The notes under the pieces: model-generated
The model's input: the letters and a program-made list of their open reading frames with translations, nothing else
What the model was told of the DNA's origin: nothing
Databases searched by the model: none
DNA from: Thermodesulfovibrionales bacterium
GTDB lineage: Bacteria > Nitrospirota > Thermodesulfovibrionia > Thermodesulfovibrionales > Dissulfurispiraceae
Length of the DNA stretch: 51,963 nucleotides
Assembly (NCBI GenBank): GCA_030017995.1
Contig: JASEGS010000010.1
Coordinates: 1-51,963, forward strand
Direction of reading: 5' to 3'
In this document: positions 16,903-27,764 of the stretch, piece after piece
Position numbering within the stretch: the first letter of the stretch is position 1
How the letters are laid out: the number at the start of each line of letters is the position of its first letter
Program-made: the position numbers and the translations under genes

Positions 16903-18117
16903 ATGGAAAAACATAAATTCAATTCAATAGAAGAAGCCATTAAGGATATAACAAAGGGCAAAATGGTCATTCTGGTGGATGATGAAGACAGAGAAAATGA
17001 AGGCGATCTTTGCATGGCTGCGGAAAAAATCACCCCGGAGGCCATAAACTTTATGGCAAAACATGGCAGGGGGCTTATCTGTCTGTCCCTTACTCCTCAA
17101 AGAGTTGAAGAATTAAAACTCCCTATGATGACAGATGAAAACACGTCTTCTTTTGGGACGGCCTTCACCGTATCCATTGAGGCTAAAAGAGGCGTTACTA
17201 CAGGCATATCCGCCCATGACAGGGCAATTACAATACTAACTGCCATAAACCCTCAGACGAAATCAGAGGATATTGCGCGGCCAGGACATGTTTTCCCACT
17301 CAGGGCAAAGCCAGGAGGCGTATTACAAAGAGCAGGACAAACCGAGGGATCTGTTGATCTTTCAAGACTTGCAGGATTGTATCCAGCCGGGGTCATTTGC
17401 GAGATAATGAATGACGACGGCTCTATGGCGAGGGTGCCCCAGCTCGTTGAGTTTGCTAAAAAACATAATATGAAAATAATTACCATTAAAGACCTCATTC
17501 AGTACAGGATGAGGACAGAGAGCTTTGTAAAAAGAGCTGCAACAGTACAGATGCCAACAGTGCATGGCGGCGATTTTACAGCCATAGCATATGCTAATGA
17601 TGTTGACCTCAATGTTCATGTAGCGCTCGTTAAAGGAGATATAAAACCTCAGGACGAGGTTCTTGTCCGTGTGCACTCAGAATGCCTTACAGGGGATGTA
17701 TTTGGCTCAAAAAGGTGTGACTGCGGGGAGCAGCTTCACAGGGCAATGGAGATGATAAGGAAGGAAGGCAAAGGGGTCATTCTTTATATGCGGCAGGAAG
17801 GACGGGGCATTGGACTTGCCAATAAACTAAAGGCATACGAGCTTCAGGATAAAGGGCTTGACACAGTAGAGGCAAACATAAAACTCGGGTTTAAACCAGA
17901 CCTTAGAGACTATGGCATAGGCGCCCAAATGCTTGTTGACCTCGGAGTAAGAAAAATGAAACTTATGACAAATAACCCCAAAAAGATCATCGGACTGGAA
18001 GGTTACGGACTTAAGGTAGTCGAAAGGGTTTCGATGGAAATAAAACCTCACGACAAAAATATCATCTACTTAAAGACAAAGAAAAAGAAACTGGGACATA
18101 TGCTCGAAAATGTGTAG
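16903..18117 (+). CDS. ribBA: Bifunctional DHBP synthase / GTP cyclohydrolase II (RibBA)
   Basis: It makes both starting blocks of riboflavin: dihydroxybutanone phosphate from ribulose 5-phosphate, and the pyrimidine from GTP. In 404 aa, the RibB domain (about 1-200) has [17 protein letters not shown] (25-41) and HDRAITI, while the RibA domain (about 205-400) has the zinc ligands in [20 protein letters not shown] and the [10 protein letters not shown] loop. GGAGG precedes ATG. It lies 88 bp after ribE, in an AT-rich spacer that could hold a second promoter. Confidence 0.97.
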   Translation: MEKHKFNSIEEAIKDITKGKMVILVDDEDRENEGDLCMAAEKITPEAINFMAKHGRGLICLSLTPQRVEELKLPMMTDENTSSFGTAFTVSIEAKRGVTTGISAHDRAITILTAINPQTKSEDIARPGHVFPLRAKPGGVLQRAGQTEGSVDLSRLAGLYPAGVICEIMNDDGSMARVPQLVEFAKKHNMKIITIKDLIQYRMRTESFVKRAATVQMPTVHGGDFTAIAYANDVDLNVHVALVKGDIKPQDEVLVRVHSECLTGDVFGSKRCDCGEQLHRAMEMIRKEGKGVILYMRQEGRGIGLANKLKAYELQDKGLDTVEANIKLGFKPDLRDYGIGAQMLVDLGVRKMKLMTNNPKKIIGLEGYGLKVVERVSMEIKPHDKNIIYLKTKKKKLGHMLENV

Positions 18118-18128
18118 CGATTAATCTT

Positions 18129-18205
18129 TGGCGCGCCTGAGAGGATTCGAACCTCCGACCCTCGGCTCCGGAGGCCGATGCTCTAATCCGCTGAGCTACA
18201 GGCGC
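18129..18205 (-). tRNA. tRNA-Arg (anticodon CCG)
   Basis: Full cloverleaf: acceptor stem GCGCCTG/CAGGCGC, D-arm with AGCTCAGCGG, anticodon loop CTCCGGA, T-arm GGTTCGAATCC. The 3' CCA is encoded (18131-18129). Reads CGG codons. Confidence 0.97.
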
Positions 18206-18321
18206 ATCAAGGTTCCATAATATTTTAACACATCACTATTACCATAATCCGTAAATTAATCAAAGCAAGCACGGCTTCTCATACGAGCCATTGGCAAAGC
18301 CTTTATCAATGCGATGTGGTT

Positions 18322-18396
18322 TAGAGCAGAAGAGCAGTAGAGCGGAAGATCAGAAGTAGAAAGACAAAAGCCTTTAACTTCTGCGCTTCTGCTCTA
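18322..18396. repeat. Palindromic GAGCAGAAG repeat element
   Basis: TAGAGCAGAAG (18322-18332) is the reverse complement of 18386-18396. Between them the left arm continues with degenerate 7-8 bp units (AGAGCAG, TAGAGCGG, AAGATCAG). Same style as the repeats inside lpxI and kdsB. Confidence 0.75.
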
Positions 18397-18429
18397 ATAT
18401 GGGTTCAGTAAGCAGGGCAAGTGGGATAA

Positions 18430-18558
18430 AGGCTATATAGCGCCTCTGCTCTTAAGAACAGGCGCATATTGTTGATCCATTCCGACTATGGTAGCGAAGA
18501 TATTTGCCTGAATGCATTCAGGCTCGGAGCAAGAGATTATATCAAAAAAACCTTTTAA
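18430..18558 (+). pseudogene. Degenerate response-regulator receiver-domain fragment
   Basis: The frame has no start codon and encodes about 42 residues ending in a stop. The last 24 (YGSEDICLNAFRLGARDYIK plus KTF) match the beta4-alpha4-beta5 end of REC domains, where AF.LGA.DY..KPF with the conserved Lys is typical; here Pro is replaced by Thr. The phospho-acceptor Asp part is absent. It looks like a leftover of a response regulator within the tRNA spacer. Confidence 0.45.
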
Positions 18559-18567
18559 TATTATATT

Positions 18568-18643
18568 TGGGGTGGGCGACGGGGCTCGAACCCGCAACAC
18601 CTGGAGCCACAGTCCAGTGCTCTGCCATTGAGCTACGCCCACC
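18568..18643 (-). tRNA. tRNA-His (anticodon GTG)
   Basis: Acceptor stem GTGGGCG/CGCCCAC with the extra G-1 opposite C73 that identifies tRNA-His, anticodon loop CTGTGGC, T-arm GGGTTCGAGCCC. CCA encoded at 18570-18568. Confidence 0.97.
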
Positions 18644-18724
18644 ATATTAACTCATAGCTATTAGCCGATGGCTTTTTAATATTATATCTTTTGCTATGAG
18701 CAATCAACTAAGAGCTATATAACG

Positions 18725-18798
<74 letters not shown>

Positions 18799-18811
18799 AA
18801 TAACGATAGTT

Positions 18812-18888
18812 TGGTCGGGGCGAGAGGATTCGAACCTCCGGCATCCTGCTCCCAAAGCAGGCGCGCTACCGGGCTGCGCTACGCCCCG
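18812..18888 (-). tRNA. tRNA-Pro (anticodon TGG)
   Basis: Acceptor stem CGGGGCG/CGCCCCG, D-arm with AGCGCAGCCCGGTAGCGCG, anticodon loop TTTGGGA, T-arm GGTTCGAATCC. CCA encoded at 18814-18812. Confidence 0.97.
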
Positions 18889-18990
18889 TAAATAATTAAG
18901 ATACTAAAATGTCTTAAATAATGTCAATTTAGATAGCCCTTTTAGCGCCTGAAGTGTTAAAATAAACAAATGCTTTTTGGAGGAAAAACT

Positions 18991-19758
18991 ATGTTAAGCA
19001 TGAAGTCTGTTGAGCCTGTAAGACTTACACTTAATTCAAAATTTAAATTCAGATGCCATAAAGGAATAACCTGTTTTACGAAGTGTTGCAGCAACATTGA
19101 TATTATGCTCACCCCGTATGACATTGTAAGGCTAAAAAACAGGCTTGGCATTACATCTGATGATTTTCTTGAGAGATACATCTATGTCCATATTGACGAA
19201 AAGACCTCACACCCGTTTGTTTTCCTCAAGATGAATAATGACAAAGACCGAAAATGCCCCTTTGTTACAGAAGATGGCTGCACTGTTTACTCTGACAGGC
19301 CTGCTAACTGCCGTTATTATCCAGTTGGACAGGCATCCCTTAGAAAAATGGATGAAAAGATCAATGCGCCTGTTACAGAGGAATTTTATTTCCTGATAAA
19401 AGAACCTCACTGTCTTGGTTTTCAGGAGGATGAGGAGTGGACCGTCAAGAGCTGGAGGGATGATCAGGGGGTAGACATATATGACGATATGAACAGGGGC
19501 TGGAAGGAAATACTCTTCAGGAGAAACCTCCCCGGTAATCAACTGGATGCAAGAAAACAAAAGGCCTTTTATATGGCATGTTACGATATGGACGCCTTCA
19601 GGCAATTTGTCTTTGAGAGCAAATTCCTTGAAATGTTTGATGTGCCTCAGGAAAGACTCGATAGGATTAAAAACGATGAAGTGGAACTCATGAAATTCGG
19701 ATTTGATTATACAAAATATATCCTGATGCTAAAAGAGACGTTAAAAAGGAAGGAGTAA
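18991..19758 (+). CDS. YkgJ family cysteine-cluster protein
   Basis: This 255-aa soluble protein matches the YkgJ (CxxCxxCC, putative zinc/iron-chelating) family. Visible Cys pattern: FRCHKGITCFTKCCSNIDI near residues 21-39, then KCPFVTEDGCTVYSDRPANC with C-R-Y-Y-P directly after (about 89-111). Function is unknown; metal binding is the family's suggested role. I place the start at ATG 18991, which has GGAGG 8 nt upstream, instead of the ATG at 18970. Its stop lies in the GAGTAACGGAG word also found at the end of another gene. It converges on rlmN. Confidence 0.88.
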   Translation: MLSMKSVEPVRLTLNSKFKFRCHKGITCFTKCCSNIDIMLTPYDIVRLKNRLGITSDDFLERYIYVHIDEKTSHPFVFLKMNNDKDRKCPFVTEDGCTVYSDRPANCRYYPVGQASLRKMDEKINAPVTEEFYFLIKEPHCLGFQEDEEWTVKSWRDDQGVDIYDDMNRGWKEILFRRNLPGNQLDARKQKAFYMACYDMDAFRQFVFESKFLEMFDVPQERLDRIKNDEVELMKFGFDYTKYILMLKETLKRKE

Positions 19759-19781
19759 CGGAGCAATTACTCAGTCACTCC
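19752..19781. repeat. Short imperfect palindrome at the ykgJ-like 3' end
   Basis: GGAGTAACGGAG and ACTCAGTCACTCC form an imperfect inverted repeat between the convergent ykgJ-like and rlmN genes. No T-run follows on either strand, so it is a weak terminator candidate. The 11-mer GAGTAACGGAG recurs at 29514-29524 (opposite strand). Confidence 0.5.
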
Positions 19782-20803
19782 AGCTTGTATTTTGCCTTCA
19801 ATTGTCCGCAGGCAGCTAAAATGTCCTGCCCCTTGCTCTTTCTTATAAGGGCAGTTATGTTCCCTTTGATGAGTATATCTTGAAACTTTAGAATCCTTTT
19901 GTCGTCCGGCGTTTTAAATTCTGAACCCTCGTATGGATTGAAAGGAATGAGATTCACCTTTGACGGTATTCCTTTCAGGAGACTTATAAGTCTTTTTGCA
20001 TCCTCATCTGAATCATTGAAGCCTTTCAGCATCACATATTCAAAGGTAATCCGCCTTCTTGGAGGCAGCGGAAATCTATGGCATGCATCAAGCAAAGCCT
20101 TGATGGGATAGGCCTTATTTACAGGCATTATGTAATCTCTTGCTTCATCTGTGGTAGCGTTTAGAGATATTGCCAGATTCACCATAGGAGCCTTTTTAGG
20201 AAGCTCCAGCATCTTCGGTACAATGCCTGAGGTGGAAAGCGTAATCCTGCGGGGAGAGATTTTCATGAATCTGACAATTCGCCATAAAGCCTCGATAACA
20301 TTGTCAAAATTAGCAAGCGGCTCTCCCATTCCCATAAGAACAATATTGGTAAGCTGTCTCGGTTTTATACTCCTAATTACGGAGATTATCTGGTCAATGA
20401 TCTCGTGAGCCTGCAGGTTTCTTTTAAGCCCCATCTTCCCTGTAAGGCAGAACTTGCAGCACATGGCGCATCCGACCTGAGATGAAATGCAAAGCGTCAA
20501 ACGGTCTTCGTCAGGGATAAGAACGCTCTCTATGGTTTCTCCATCTTCAAGGCCGAAGAGAAACTTCTCTGTTCCGTCTTTTGAGATCTGCCTGTCTAAA
20601 AGCTTGAGACTGCTTATATATGCTGTTTCGGATAACCTTTCCCTAAGGTCTTTAGATAGTTCGGTAATTTCGTTAATTGACAGGGCATGCCTCTCATATA
20701 TCCAGTGCATGATTTGTTTCGCCCTGAACACAGGCAGACCGGCGTTTGTGATAAAGGCTTCTATTTCTTTTTTGGATAAGGACTTGAGATTTGTTCTTTG
20801 CAA
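19775..20803 (-). CDS. rlmN: 23S rRNA (adenine2503-C2)-methyltransferase RlmN
   Basis: RlmN is a radical SAM enzyme that methylates C2 of A2503 in 23S rRNA and of A37 in some tRNAs. The 342-aa protein has the iron-sulfur motif QVGCAMCCKFCLTG (CxxxCxxC), GMGEPLANFDNV, and LIPFNPYEGSEF near the C-terminus; the methyl-carrying Cys is expected in the C-terminal DILAACGQL. Cfr-type resistance enzymes are similar, but the context and sequence fit RlmN. The start is TTG without a Shine-Dalgarno, 16 nt after a strong hairpin. It follows metK and ahcY, which make SAM and clear SAH. Confidence 0.95.
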   Translation of the reverse strand: MQRTNLKSLSKKEIEAFITNAGLPVFRAKQIMHWIYERHALSINEITELSKDLRERLSETAYISSLKLLDRQISKDGTEKFLFGLEDGETIESVLIPDEDRLTLCISSQVGCAMCCKFCLTGKMGLKRNLQAHEIIDQIISVIRSIKPRQLTNIVLMGMGEPLANFDNVIEALWRIVRFMKISPRRITLSTSGIVPKMLELPKKAPMVNLAISLNATTDEARDYIMPVNKAYPIKALLDACHRFPLPPRRRITFEYVMLKGFNDSDEDAKRLISLLKGIPSKVNLIPFNPYEGSEFKTPDDKRILKFQDILIKGNITALIRKSKGQDILAACGQLKAKYKLE

Positions 20804-20819
20804 TGTATTAAGCGAATCT

Positions 20820-20849
20820 AAGAAGGGGGACTTTGCGTCCCCCCTTCTT
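20820..20849. terminator. Strong hairpin between ahcY and rlmN
   Basis: AAGAAGGGGGAC (20820-20831) pairs with GTCCCCCCTTCTT (20837-20849) over a 5-nt loop with one bulged base. On the minus strand, where ahcY and rlmN are read, no T-run follows, so it may attenuate or protect mRNA instead of terminating fully; on the plus strand it is followed by TTAAGATTTT. Confidence 0.6.
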
Positions 20850-20861
20850 TTAAGATTTTAA

Positions 20862-23299
<2,438 letters not shown>

Positions 23300-23348
23300 G
23301 ATTCACCTCCATTTTTATTTCATAATGCTTAATCAGCGCTCACACTCA

Positions 23349-24365
23349 TTACGCTTTTATCAGTTCTTCTGCTATCTGAACTGCATTAAGGGCAGCGCCT
23401 TTTCTCAGGTTGTCAGAGACAACCCACATATTTATCCCATTGTCAATGGACTCGTCTTCTCTAATCCTTCCCACATATACTTCGTCCTTCCCTGCAGCCT
23501 CAACAGGAAGCGGATATACATTCTTTTCAGGCACATCAACGACTATTATGCCTGGAGATTTGGACAGAATTGCCCGCACATCATCCGCAGTCAACTTCTT
23601 CTCTGTCTCTATATTCACCGACTCTGAATGTCCTCTGAATACCGGGACCCTGACTGTAGTTGCTGTAACCTTTATGGAGTCGTCACCCATTATCTTTTTG
23701 GTCTCATAAACCATCTTCATTTCTTCCTTTGTGTAACTATTTTCAAGGAACTTATCAATGTGCGGCAGGACATTGAATGCTATCTGGTGCGGATATACAT
23801 TGCATTTTATTTCTTTAAAGCTACGCAAATCCGTGGTCTGTTGCAAAAGTTCATCCATCGCCTTCTTGCCCGTGCCTGAAACAGCCTGAAATGTTGTAAC
23901 CACCACCCTCTTAATCCTTGCGGCGTCATGTATAGGTTTAAGCGCTACCACCATTTGGATAGTTGAACAGTTGGGGTTAGCAATAATTCCTTTGTGCCAT
24001 TTTAAATCATTAGCATTGACCTCAGGCACAACAAGAGGGACACCCGGATCCATTCTCCATTGGCTTGAATTATCAATTACAATACACCCTGATTTCGCTG
24101 CCACAGGCGCCCATGTCTTTGACCTCTCAGCGCCAGCAGAAAAGAGCGCAATATCAACCCCTTTGAATGAATTTTCATCGATTGTCTCAACAGGAATATC
24201 ACTGCCTTCAAATTGCAAGGTCTTGCCTTCTGACCTTTCAGAAGCAAAAAGTCTCAGTCTTTCAACAGGAAAATTTCTTTGTTCAAGAGTGGCAATCATC
24301 TCATCGCCAACTGCGCCTGTAGCGCCGACAACAGCAACAACATATTTTTCTTTTTTCTTCAACAT
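23349..24365 (-). CDS. asd: Aspartate-semialdehyde dehydrogenase
   Basis: Asd reduces aspartyl phosphate to the semialdehyde, the branch point to lysine/diaminopimelate, threonine and methionine. The 338-aa protein has the NADP-binding AVVGATGAVGDEM (11-23), catalytic Cys133 in IIANPNCSTIQMV, QAVSGTGKKAMDEL and VPVFRGHSESVN with the second active-site His. An AAAGGGA lies 8 nt before ATG, inside the end of leuB, whose stop is 5 bp away. It probably forms one mRNA with leuD-leuB upstream. Confidence 0.97.
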   Translation of the reverse strand: MLKKKEKYVVAVVGATGAVGDEMIATLEQRNFPVERLRLFASERSEGKTLQFEGSDIPVETIDENSFKGVDIALFSAGAERSKTWAPVAAKSGCIVIDNSSQWRMDPGVPLVVPEVNANDLKWHKGIIANPNCSTIQMVVALKPIHDAARIKRVVVTTFQAVSGTGKKAMDELLQQTTDLRSFKEIKCNVYPHQIAFNVLPHIDKFLENSYTKEEMKMVYETKKIMGDDSIKVTATTVRVPVFRGHSESVNIETEKKLTADDVRAILSKSPGIIVVDVPEKNVYPLPVEAAGKDEVYVGRIREDESIDNGINMWVVSDNLRKGAALNAVQIAEELIKA

Positions 24366-24370
24366 CTCCC

Positions 24371-25444
24371 TTATCCCTTTATCTCATTAACATACTTTGC
24401 AACCAAATCTCCGACCTCTGTGGTCGTATATCCCATCTTTCCCGCTGCAAGGCTTTTTATATGTTTTCCTGTTACTTCCATCGCAGCCATTTCAACAATC
24501 TTTCCGGCCTTTTCCTCCCCAATGTGCTCCAGCATCATGGCGCCAGCACAAATAGCAGCCAGCGGATTGATAATGTTTTTGCCTTTATATTTTGGAGCAG
24601 AACCGCCAATAGGCTCAAACATCGAGACGCCCTGAGGGTTAATATTCCCTCCTGCAGCAATGCCCATTCCACCCTGTATCATAGCGCCGAGGTCAGTGAT
24701 AATGTCGCCAAACATATTATCCGTCACTATTACATCAAACCATTCCGGATTTTTCACAAACCACATGGTTATGGCATCCACATGAGCATAGTCTCCCTCT
24801 ATTTGCGGATACTCCTTTGCAACTTCATAAAAAACCCTTTCCCACAAATCAAAGGCGTATGTCAGGACATTGGTCTTGCCACAGAGGGTAAGTTTATTCA
24901 TCTTATGCCTTTTTTTGCAGTATTCAAAGGCATATCTTATGCACCTTTCAACACCCTTTCTCGTGTTTATAGATTCCTGAACAGCAACTTCATCCGCTGT
25001 CCCTTTTTTAAGAACACCGCCTGCACCAGCATAAAGTCCTTCTGTATTTTCCCTTATAACCACAAAATCAATATGCTCAGGGCCTTTGTCTTTCAACGGG
25101 CAATCAACTCCCGGATAAAGCTTCACAGGTCTCAGGTTTATATACTGATCGAGTTCGAATCTCAGCCTTAATAAAATTCCCTTCTCTAAAATCCCCGGCT
25201 TGACATCAGGATGTCCTATAGCTCCTAAAAAAATAGCGTCATGCCTTTTCAGTTCTTCAATGGTTCCATCCGGAAGAATCTCACCTGTCCGTAAATACCT
25301 GTTTCCGCCAAAATCGTAATAATTGAAATTTAGTTTAAAGCCAAACCTCTGTGAGACAGCATTCAAAACCTTTACTCCTTCAGTTATTACCTCAGGCCCT
25401 GTGCCGTCCCCTGGTATTACAGCTATGTCATACATCTTGCTCAT
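24371..25444 (-). CDS. leuB: 3-isopropylmalate dehydrogenase family protein
   Basis: This oxidatively decarboxylates 3-isopropylmalate in leucine synthesis. I take the start at ATG 25444, which overlaps the leuD stop as ATGA, giving 357 aa; the open frame extends 11 codons further into leuD. Seen: [15 protein letters not shown] (7-21), [20 protein letters not shown] with the substrate Arg residues, [12 protein letters not shown], and [20 protein letters not shown] with metal-binding Asp residues. The type ([12 protein letters not shown]) is the archaeal/deltaproteobacterial form, where isocitrate and isopropylmalate enzymes are close; adjacent leuD supports leucine. Confidence 0.9.
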   Translation of the reverse strand: MSKMYDIAVIPGDGTGPEVITEGVKVLNAVSQRFGFKLNFNYYDFGGNRYLRTGEILPDGTIEELKRHDAIFLGAIGHPDVKPGILEKGILLRLRFELDQYINLRPVKLYPGVDCPLKDKGPEHIDFVVIRENTEGLYAGAGGVLKKGTADEVAVQESINTRKGVERCIRYAFEYCKKRHKMNKLTLCGKTNVLTYAFDLWERVFYEVAKEYPQIEGDYAHVDAITMWFVKNPEWFDVIVTDNMFGDIITDLGAMIQGGMGIAAGGNINPQGVSMFEPIGGSAPKYKGKNIINPLAAICAGAMMLEHIGEEKAGKIVEMAAMEVTGKHIKSLAAGKMGYTTTEVGDLVAKYVNEIKG

Positions 25445-25944
25445 TTCGCCGCTCCCTTTATCTTCTTCTTTGTCCACTTAATCAATCCTCCCGCAATTAT
25501 TAATTCCTGCATAAACGAGGGGATTGGTTTGGCATCGTATTGTTCCTCTGCAGAGAGATTTTTGATAACGCCTTTATCAGCATCAATTTCTATGATATCG
25601 CCTTCTTTAATCCTTTCTGAGGCATCAGGAGATTCAAATATGGGAAGGCCTATATTGAATGAATTGCGATAGAAAATCCTCGCAAAACTTTTGGCAATAA
25701 CTGCCTGTATTCCGGCTGCCTTTATAGCGATAGGTGCATGCTCTCTGGATGAACCGCAGCCAAAGTTCTTCCCTGCAACAATTATGTCTCCGGCCTGAAT
25801 TTTATTAGGGAAGTCTTTATCAGCATCTTCCATTACATGCCTTGCAAGTTCTTTGGGGTCAGATGTATTCAGGTATCTCGCGGGTATAATTGCGTCTGTA
25901 TCTATATCATCTCCAAATCTCCAAACCTTACCTTTGAGTAGCAT
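25441..25944 (-). CDS. leuD: 3-isopropylmalate dehydratase small subunit
   Basis: With the iron-sulfur LeuC subunit it isomerises 2- to 3-isopropylmalate. The 167-aa swivel domain begins [20 protein letters not shown] (6-25) and has [19 protein letters not shown] (about 60-78), where the Arg contacts the substrate carboxylate; this is the short archaeal-like HacB/LeuD type. AAGGAGG precedes ATG. leuC is not adjacent: the next gene upstream is divergent miaA. Homoaconitase or methylmalate specificity is possible for this type, but leuB next door favours leucine. Confidence 0.92.
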   Translation of the reverse strand: MLLKGKVWRFGDDIDTDAIIPARYLNTSDPKELARHVMEDADKDFPNKIQAGDIIVAGKNFGCGSSREHAPIAIKAAGIQAVIAKSFARIFYRNSFNIGLPIFESPDASERIKEGDIIEIDADKGVIKNLSAEEQYDAKPIPSFMQELIIAGGLIKWTKKKIKGAAK

Positions 25945-26062
25945 GGAAGAACCTCCTTGTCATAAAGAGGGCTTTACTCCCCTCTATGGGATTCCCTTTA
26001 TTTTAAAGGGATAATTTGAGCGTATACGTTAAATATTATAAATATTTATTATAATAATTTCC
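25945..26062. promoter_or_regulatory. Divergent leuD/miaA promoter region
   Basis: The spacer contains two inverted repeats, AGAGGG/CCCTCT (about 25965-25985) and TCCCTTTA/TTAAAGGGA (about 25991-26010), then a very AT-rich tract. TATAAT at 26050-26055 lies 7 nt before the miaA ATG, with no Shine-Dalgarno, implying a leaderless miaA mRNA. The repeats could serve as operator or processing hairpins on the leuD side. Confidence 0.5.
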
Positions 26063-27046
26063 ATGGAAAAAGTTATTATTCTCCTCGGCCCCACTGGGGT
26101 CGGCAAAACAGTCGTTTCCATCCTCCTTGCAAGACATTTAAATACAGAGATTATAAGTTCTGACTCCATGCAGATCTATAAACACATGGATATCGGCACA
26201 GCAAAACCTTCTCAAAAAGAGAGACAGGCCGCGAAGCATCACATGATTGATATTGTTGAACCGTGGGAGTCATACAGCACTGGCCGGTATATTGAAGATG
26301 TCCAGCCCATAATCGCCAATCTGCATAATTCAAACAAGATACCGATAATTGTCGGAGGAACAGGGCTTTATATAAAGGCAATGACGAGAGGTATTTTTAA
26401 AGGCCCGTCTGCTGACTGGGATTTAAGAAATGACTTGCTTGAAAAAGAGAACGGGTCTCCCGGATATTTATACGAACACCTCAAATCGCTCGATCCCGCA
26501 GCAGCATCGAAGATAATGCCTTCGGACACGAGAAGGATTGTAAGGGCGCTGGAGGTATGCTTAAAAAGCAGCAAGGCGATGTCTGAAATGCGTGAATCTC
26601 TTACGCATCCCCTGCCCTATAAGTTCGTCAAAATAGGAATTATACGGGATAGAAAAGAGCTTTACAGGATGATTGAGCAAAGGGTTGATAAGATGATTGA
26701 AGACGGACTGGTTGATGAGGTTAAAAAGGTGATAACCTTGATAGCTGACACAGAGACACGGAGACACGGGGACACGGAGAAAATCTCCCATTCACCGGGT
26801 CATCGACTCACCGTATCATGCTATTCCTCCATGCAGGCAATCGGATACAAAGAAATAGCGATGCACATAAATGGAGAGATCAGTCTTGATGATGCAGTAG
26901 CCCTCATAAAAAAAAGGTCGAGGAATTACGCAAAGAGGCAATTCACATGGTTTAAGAAAGAGGATGGTATTCACTGGATAGATGTGACAGGAATACATGA
27001 GCCTTCTGATATATTCCAGAAGGTGCTACAATTTATACATGCCTGA
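26063..27046 (+). CDS. miaA: tRNA dimethylallyltransferase MiaA
   Basis: MiaA adds a dimethylallyl group to A37 of tRNAs reading U-initial codons. The 327-aa protein has the P-loop LLGPTGVGKTVV (6-17), DSMQIYKHMDIGTAKPS (35-51), VGGTGLYIKAM (92-102) and the C-terminal KKRSRNYAKRQFTWF. After GLVDEVKK, where the family goes on almost directly to SMQAIGYKEI, there is an extra stretch of about 25 residues (about 228-252) encoded by an 8-bp tandem repeat and flanking hairpin. The frame is kept, so the enzyme may still work. The next gene overlaps by 8 bp. Confidence 0.95.
   Translation: MEKVIILLGPTGVGKTVVSILLARHLNTEIISSDSMQIYKHMDIGTAKPSQKERQAAKHHMIDIVEPWESYSTGRYIEDVQPIIANLHNSNKIPIIVGGTGLYIKAMTRGIFKGPSADWDLRNDLLEKENGSPGYLYEHLKSLDPAAASKIMPSDTRRIVRALEVCLKSSKAMSEMRESLTHPLPYKFVKIGIIRDRKELYRMIEQRVDKMIEDGLVDEVKKVITLIADTETRRHGDTEKISHSPGHRLTVSCYSSMQAIGYKEIAMHINGEISLDDAVALIKKRSRNYAKRQFTWFKKEDGIHWIDVTGIHEPSDIFQKVLQFIHA
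26746..26819. repeat. In-frame repeat insertion inside miaA
   Basis: GAGACACG is repeated from 26753 (three units plus GAGA to 26780), followed by the hairpin GGAGA/TCTCC and an ACTCACC-like right arm. The peptide is of the TETRRHGDTEK type. The segment is placed between conserved MiaA motifs and is absent from the family core. Confidence 0.8.
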
Positions 27047-27764
27047 ATTAAGAATCGGCTGCAGCGGATTTAATTACTGGGATTGGAAGGATAACTTCTA
27101 TCCTGCTGATTTACCCCAGAGGAAGTGGTTTGAATACTATTGCACAATCTTTAATACAGTCGAGTTGAATGTAACATTTTACAGGCTGCCCCTCGCAAAG
27201 ACCTTTGACAAATGGTATAAAGAAACGCCAGATGGCTTTGCGTTTTCATTGAAAGGCAGCAGGTTTATCACGCATATAAAAAGGCTTTTAACTGTTGAGG
27301 AATCGGTGCGGTTATTTTTCGAACGCGCATCGGGACTAAAAGAAAAGCTCAGGGTTGTTCTCTGGCAGTTCTCTCCCGGATTAAAGATTGATATCGAGAG
27401 ATTGAAAAAATTTCTTGCGCTTCTCAAAAAATATCCTGTCAGAAACACCCTTGAATTCAGACATAAAAGCTGGACAACTAATGAGGTGGTTAATCTTTGC
27501 AAAGAATATAATGCAAGCCTCTGCATGGCTGACTGGCCTGAGTTTCTTGATGATCTTCCTGTAACCTCGGACTTTGTTTATATAAGAAGACATGGCGAGA
27601 GAGGAAGCTATGCCACATGCTATTCAAAGACTGCTCTCAAGAAAGACGCGAAACGGATAAAGAACTATTTAGAAAATGGAAGGGATGTTTTCATTTACTT
27701 CAATAACGATTATCAAGGCTACGCGCCGAGGAATGCGAGGGAGTTGATGGAGATGGTGAAATGA
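27039..27764 (+). CDS. DUF72 family protein
   Basis: The 241-aa protein belongs to DUF72 (YecE-like), a TIM-barrel family of unknown function. Seen: LRIGCSGFNYWDWKDNFYP (4-22, the family hallmark W and Y residues), FNTVELNVTFYRLP (about 43-56), FSLKGSRFITH and LEFRHKSW (about 136-143). I start it at ATG 27039, overlapping the miaA stop by 8 bp, since the conserved N-terminus begins there; the frame is open upstream. It overlaps polX by 4 bp. Association with polX suggests a DNA-metabolism context, but nothing specific can be claimed. Confidence 0.9.
   Translation: MPELRIGCSGFNYWDWKDNFYPADLPQRKWFEYYCTIFNTVELNVTFYRLPLAKTFDKWYKETPDGFAFSLKGSRFITHIKRLLTVEESVRLFFERASGLKEKLRVVLWQFSPGLKIDIERLKKFLALLKKYPVRNTLEFRHKSWTTNEVVNLCKEYNASLCMADWPEFLDDLPVTSDFVYIRRHGERGSYATCYSKTALKKDAKRIKNYLENGRDVFIYFNNDYQGYAPRNARELMEMVK

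Larger units (their letters stand above)
18206..18567. other. tRNA spacer with repeat and gene remnant
   Basis: This 362-bp gap between the Arg(CCG) and His tRNA genes contains no intact gene. It holds a palindromic AGAGCAG-type repeat (18322-18396) and a short plus-strand frame resembling the end of a receiver domain (18430-18558). Confidence 0.6.

Noticed and set aside
18433-18645. 70-codon minus-strand frame across the tRNA-His gene
   Set aside because: It is read through the tRNA sequence, and no family similarity is visible.
19775-20803. Cfr resistance methyltransferase
   Set aside because: Housekeeping context with metK and ahcY and the general motif set fit RlmN.
23300-23348. SAM riboswitch before metK
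   Set aside because: The gap to asd is only 49 bp, and a plain GGAGG start is present.
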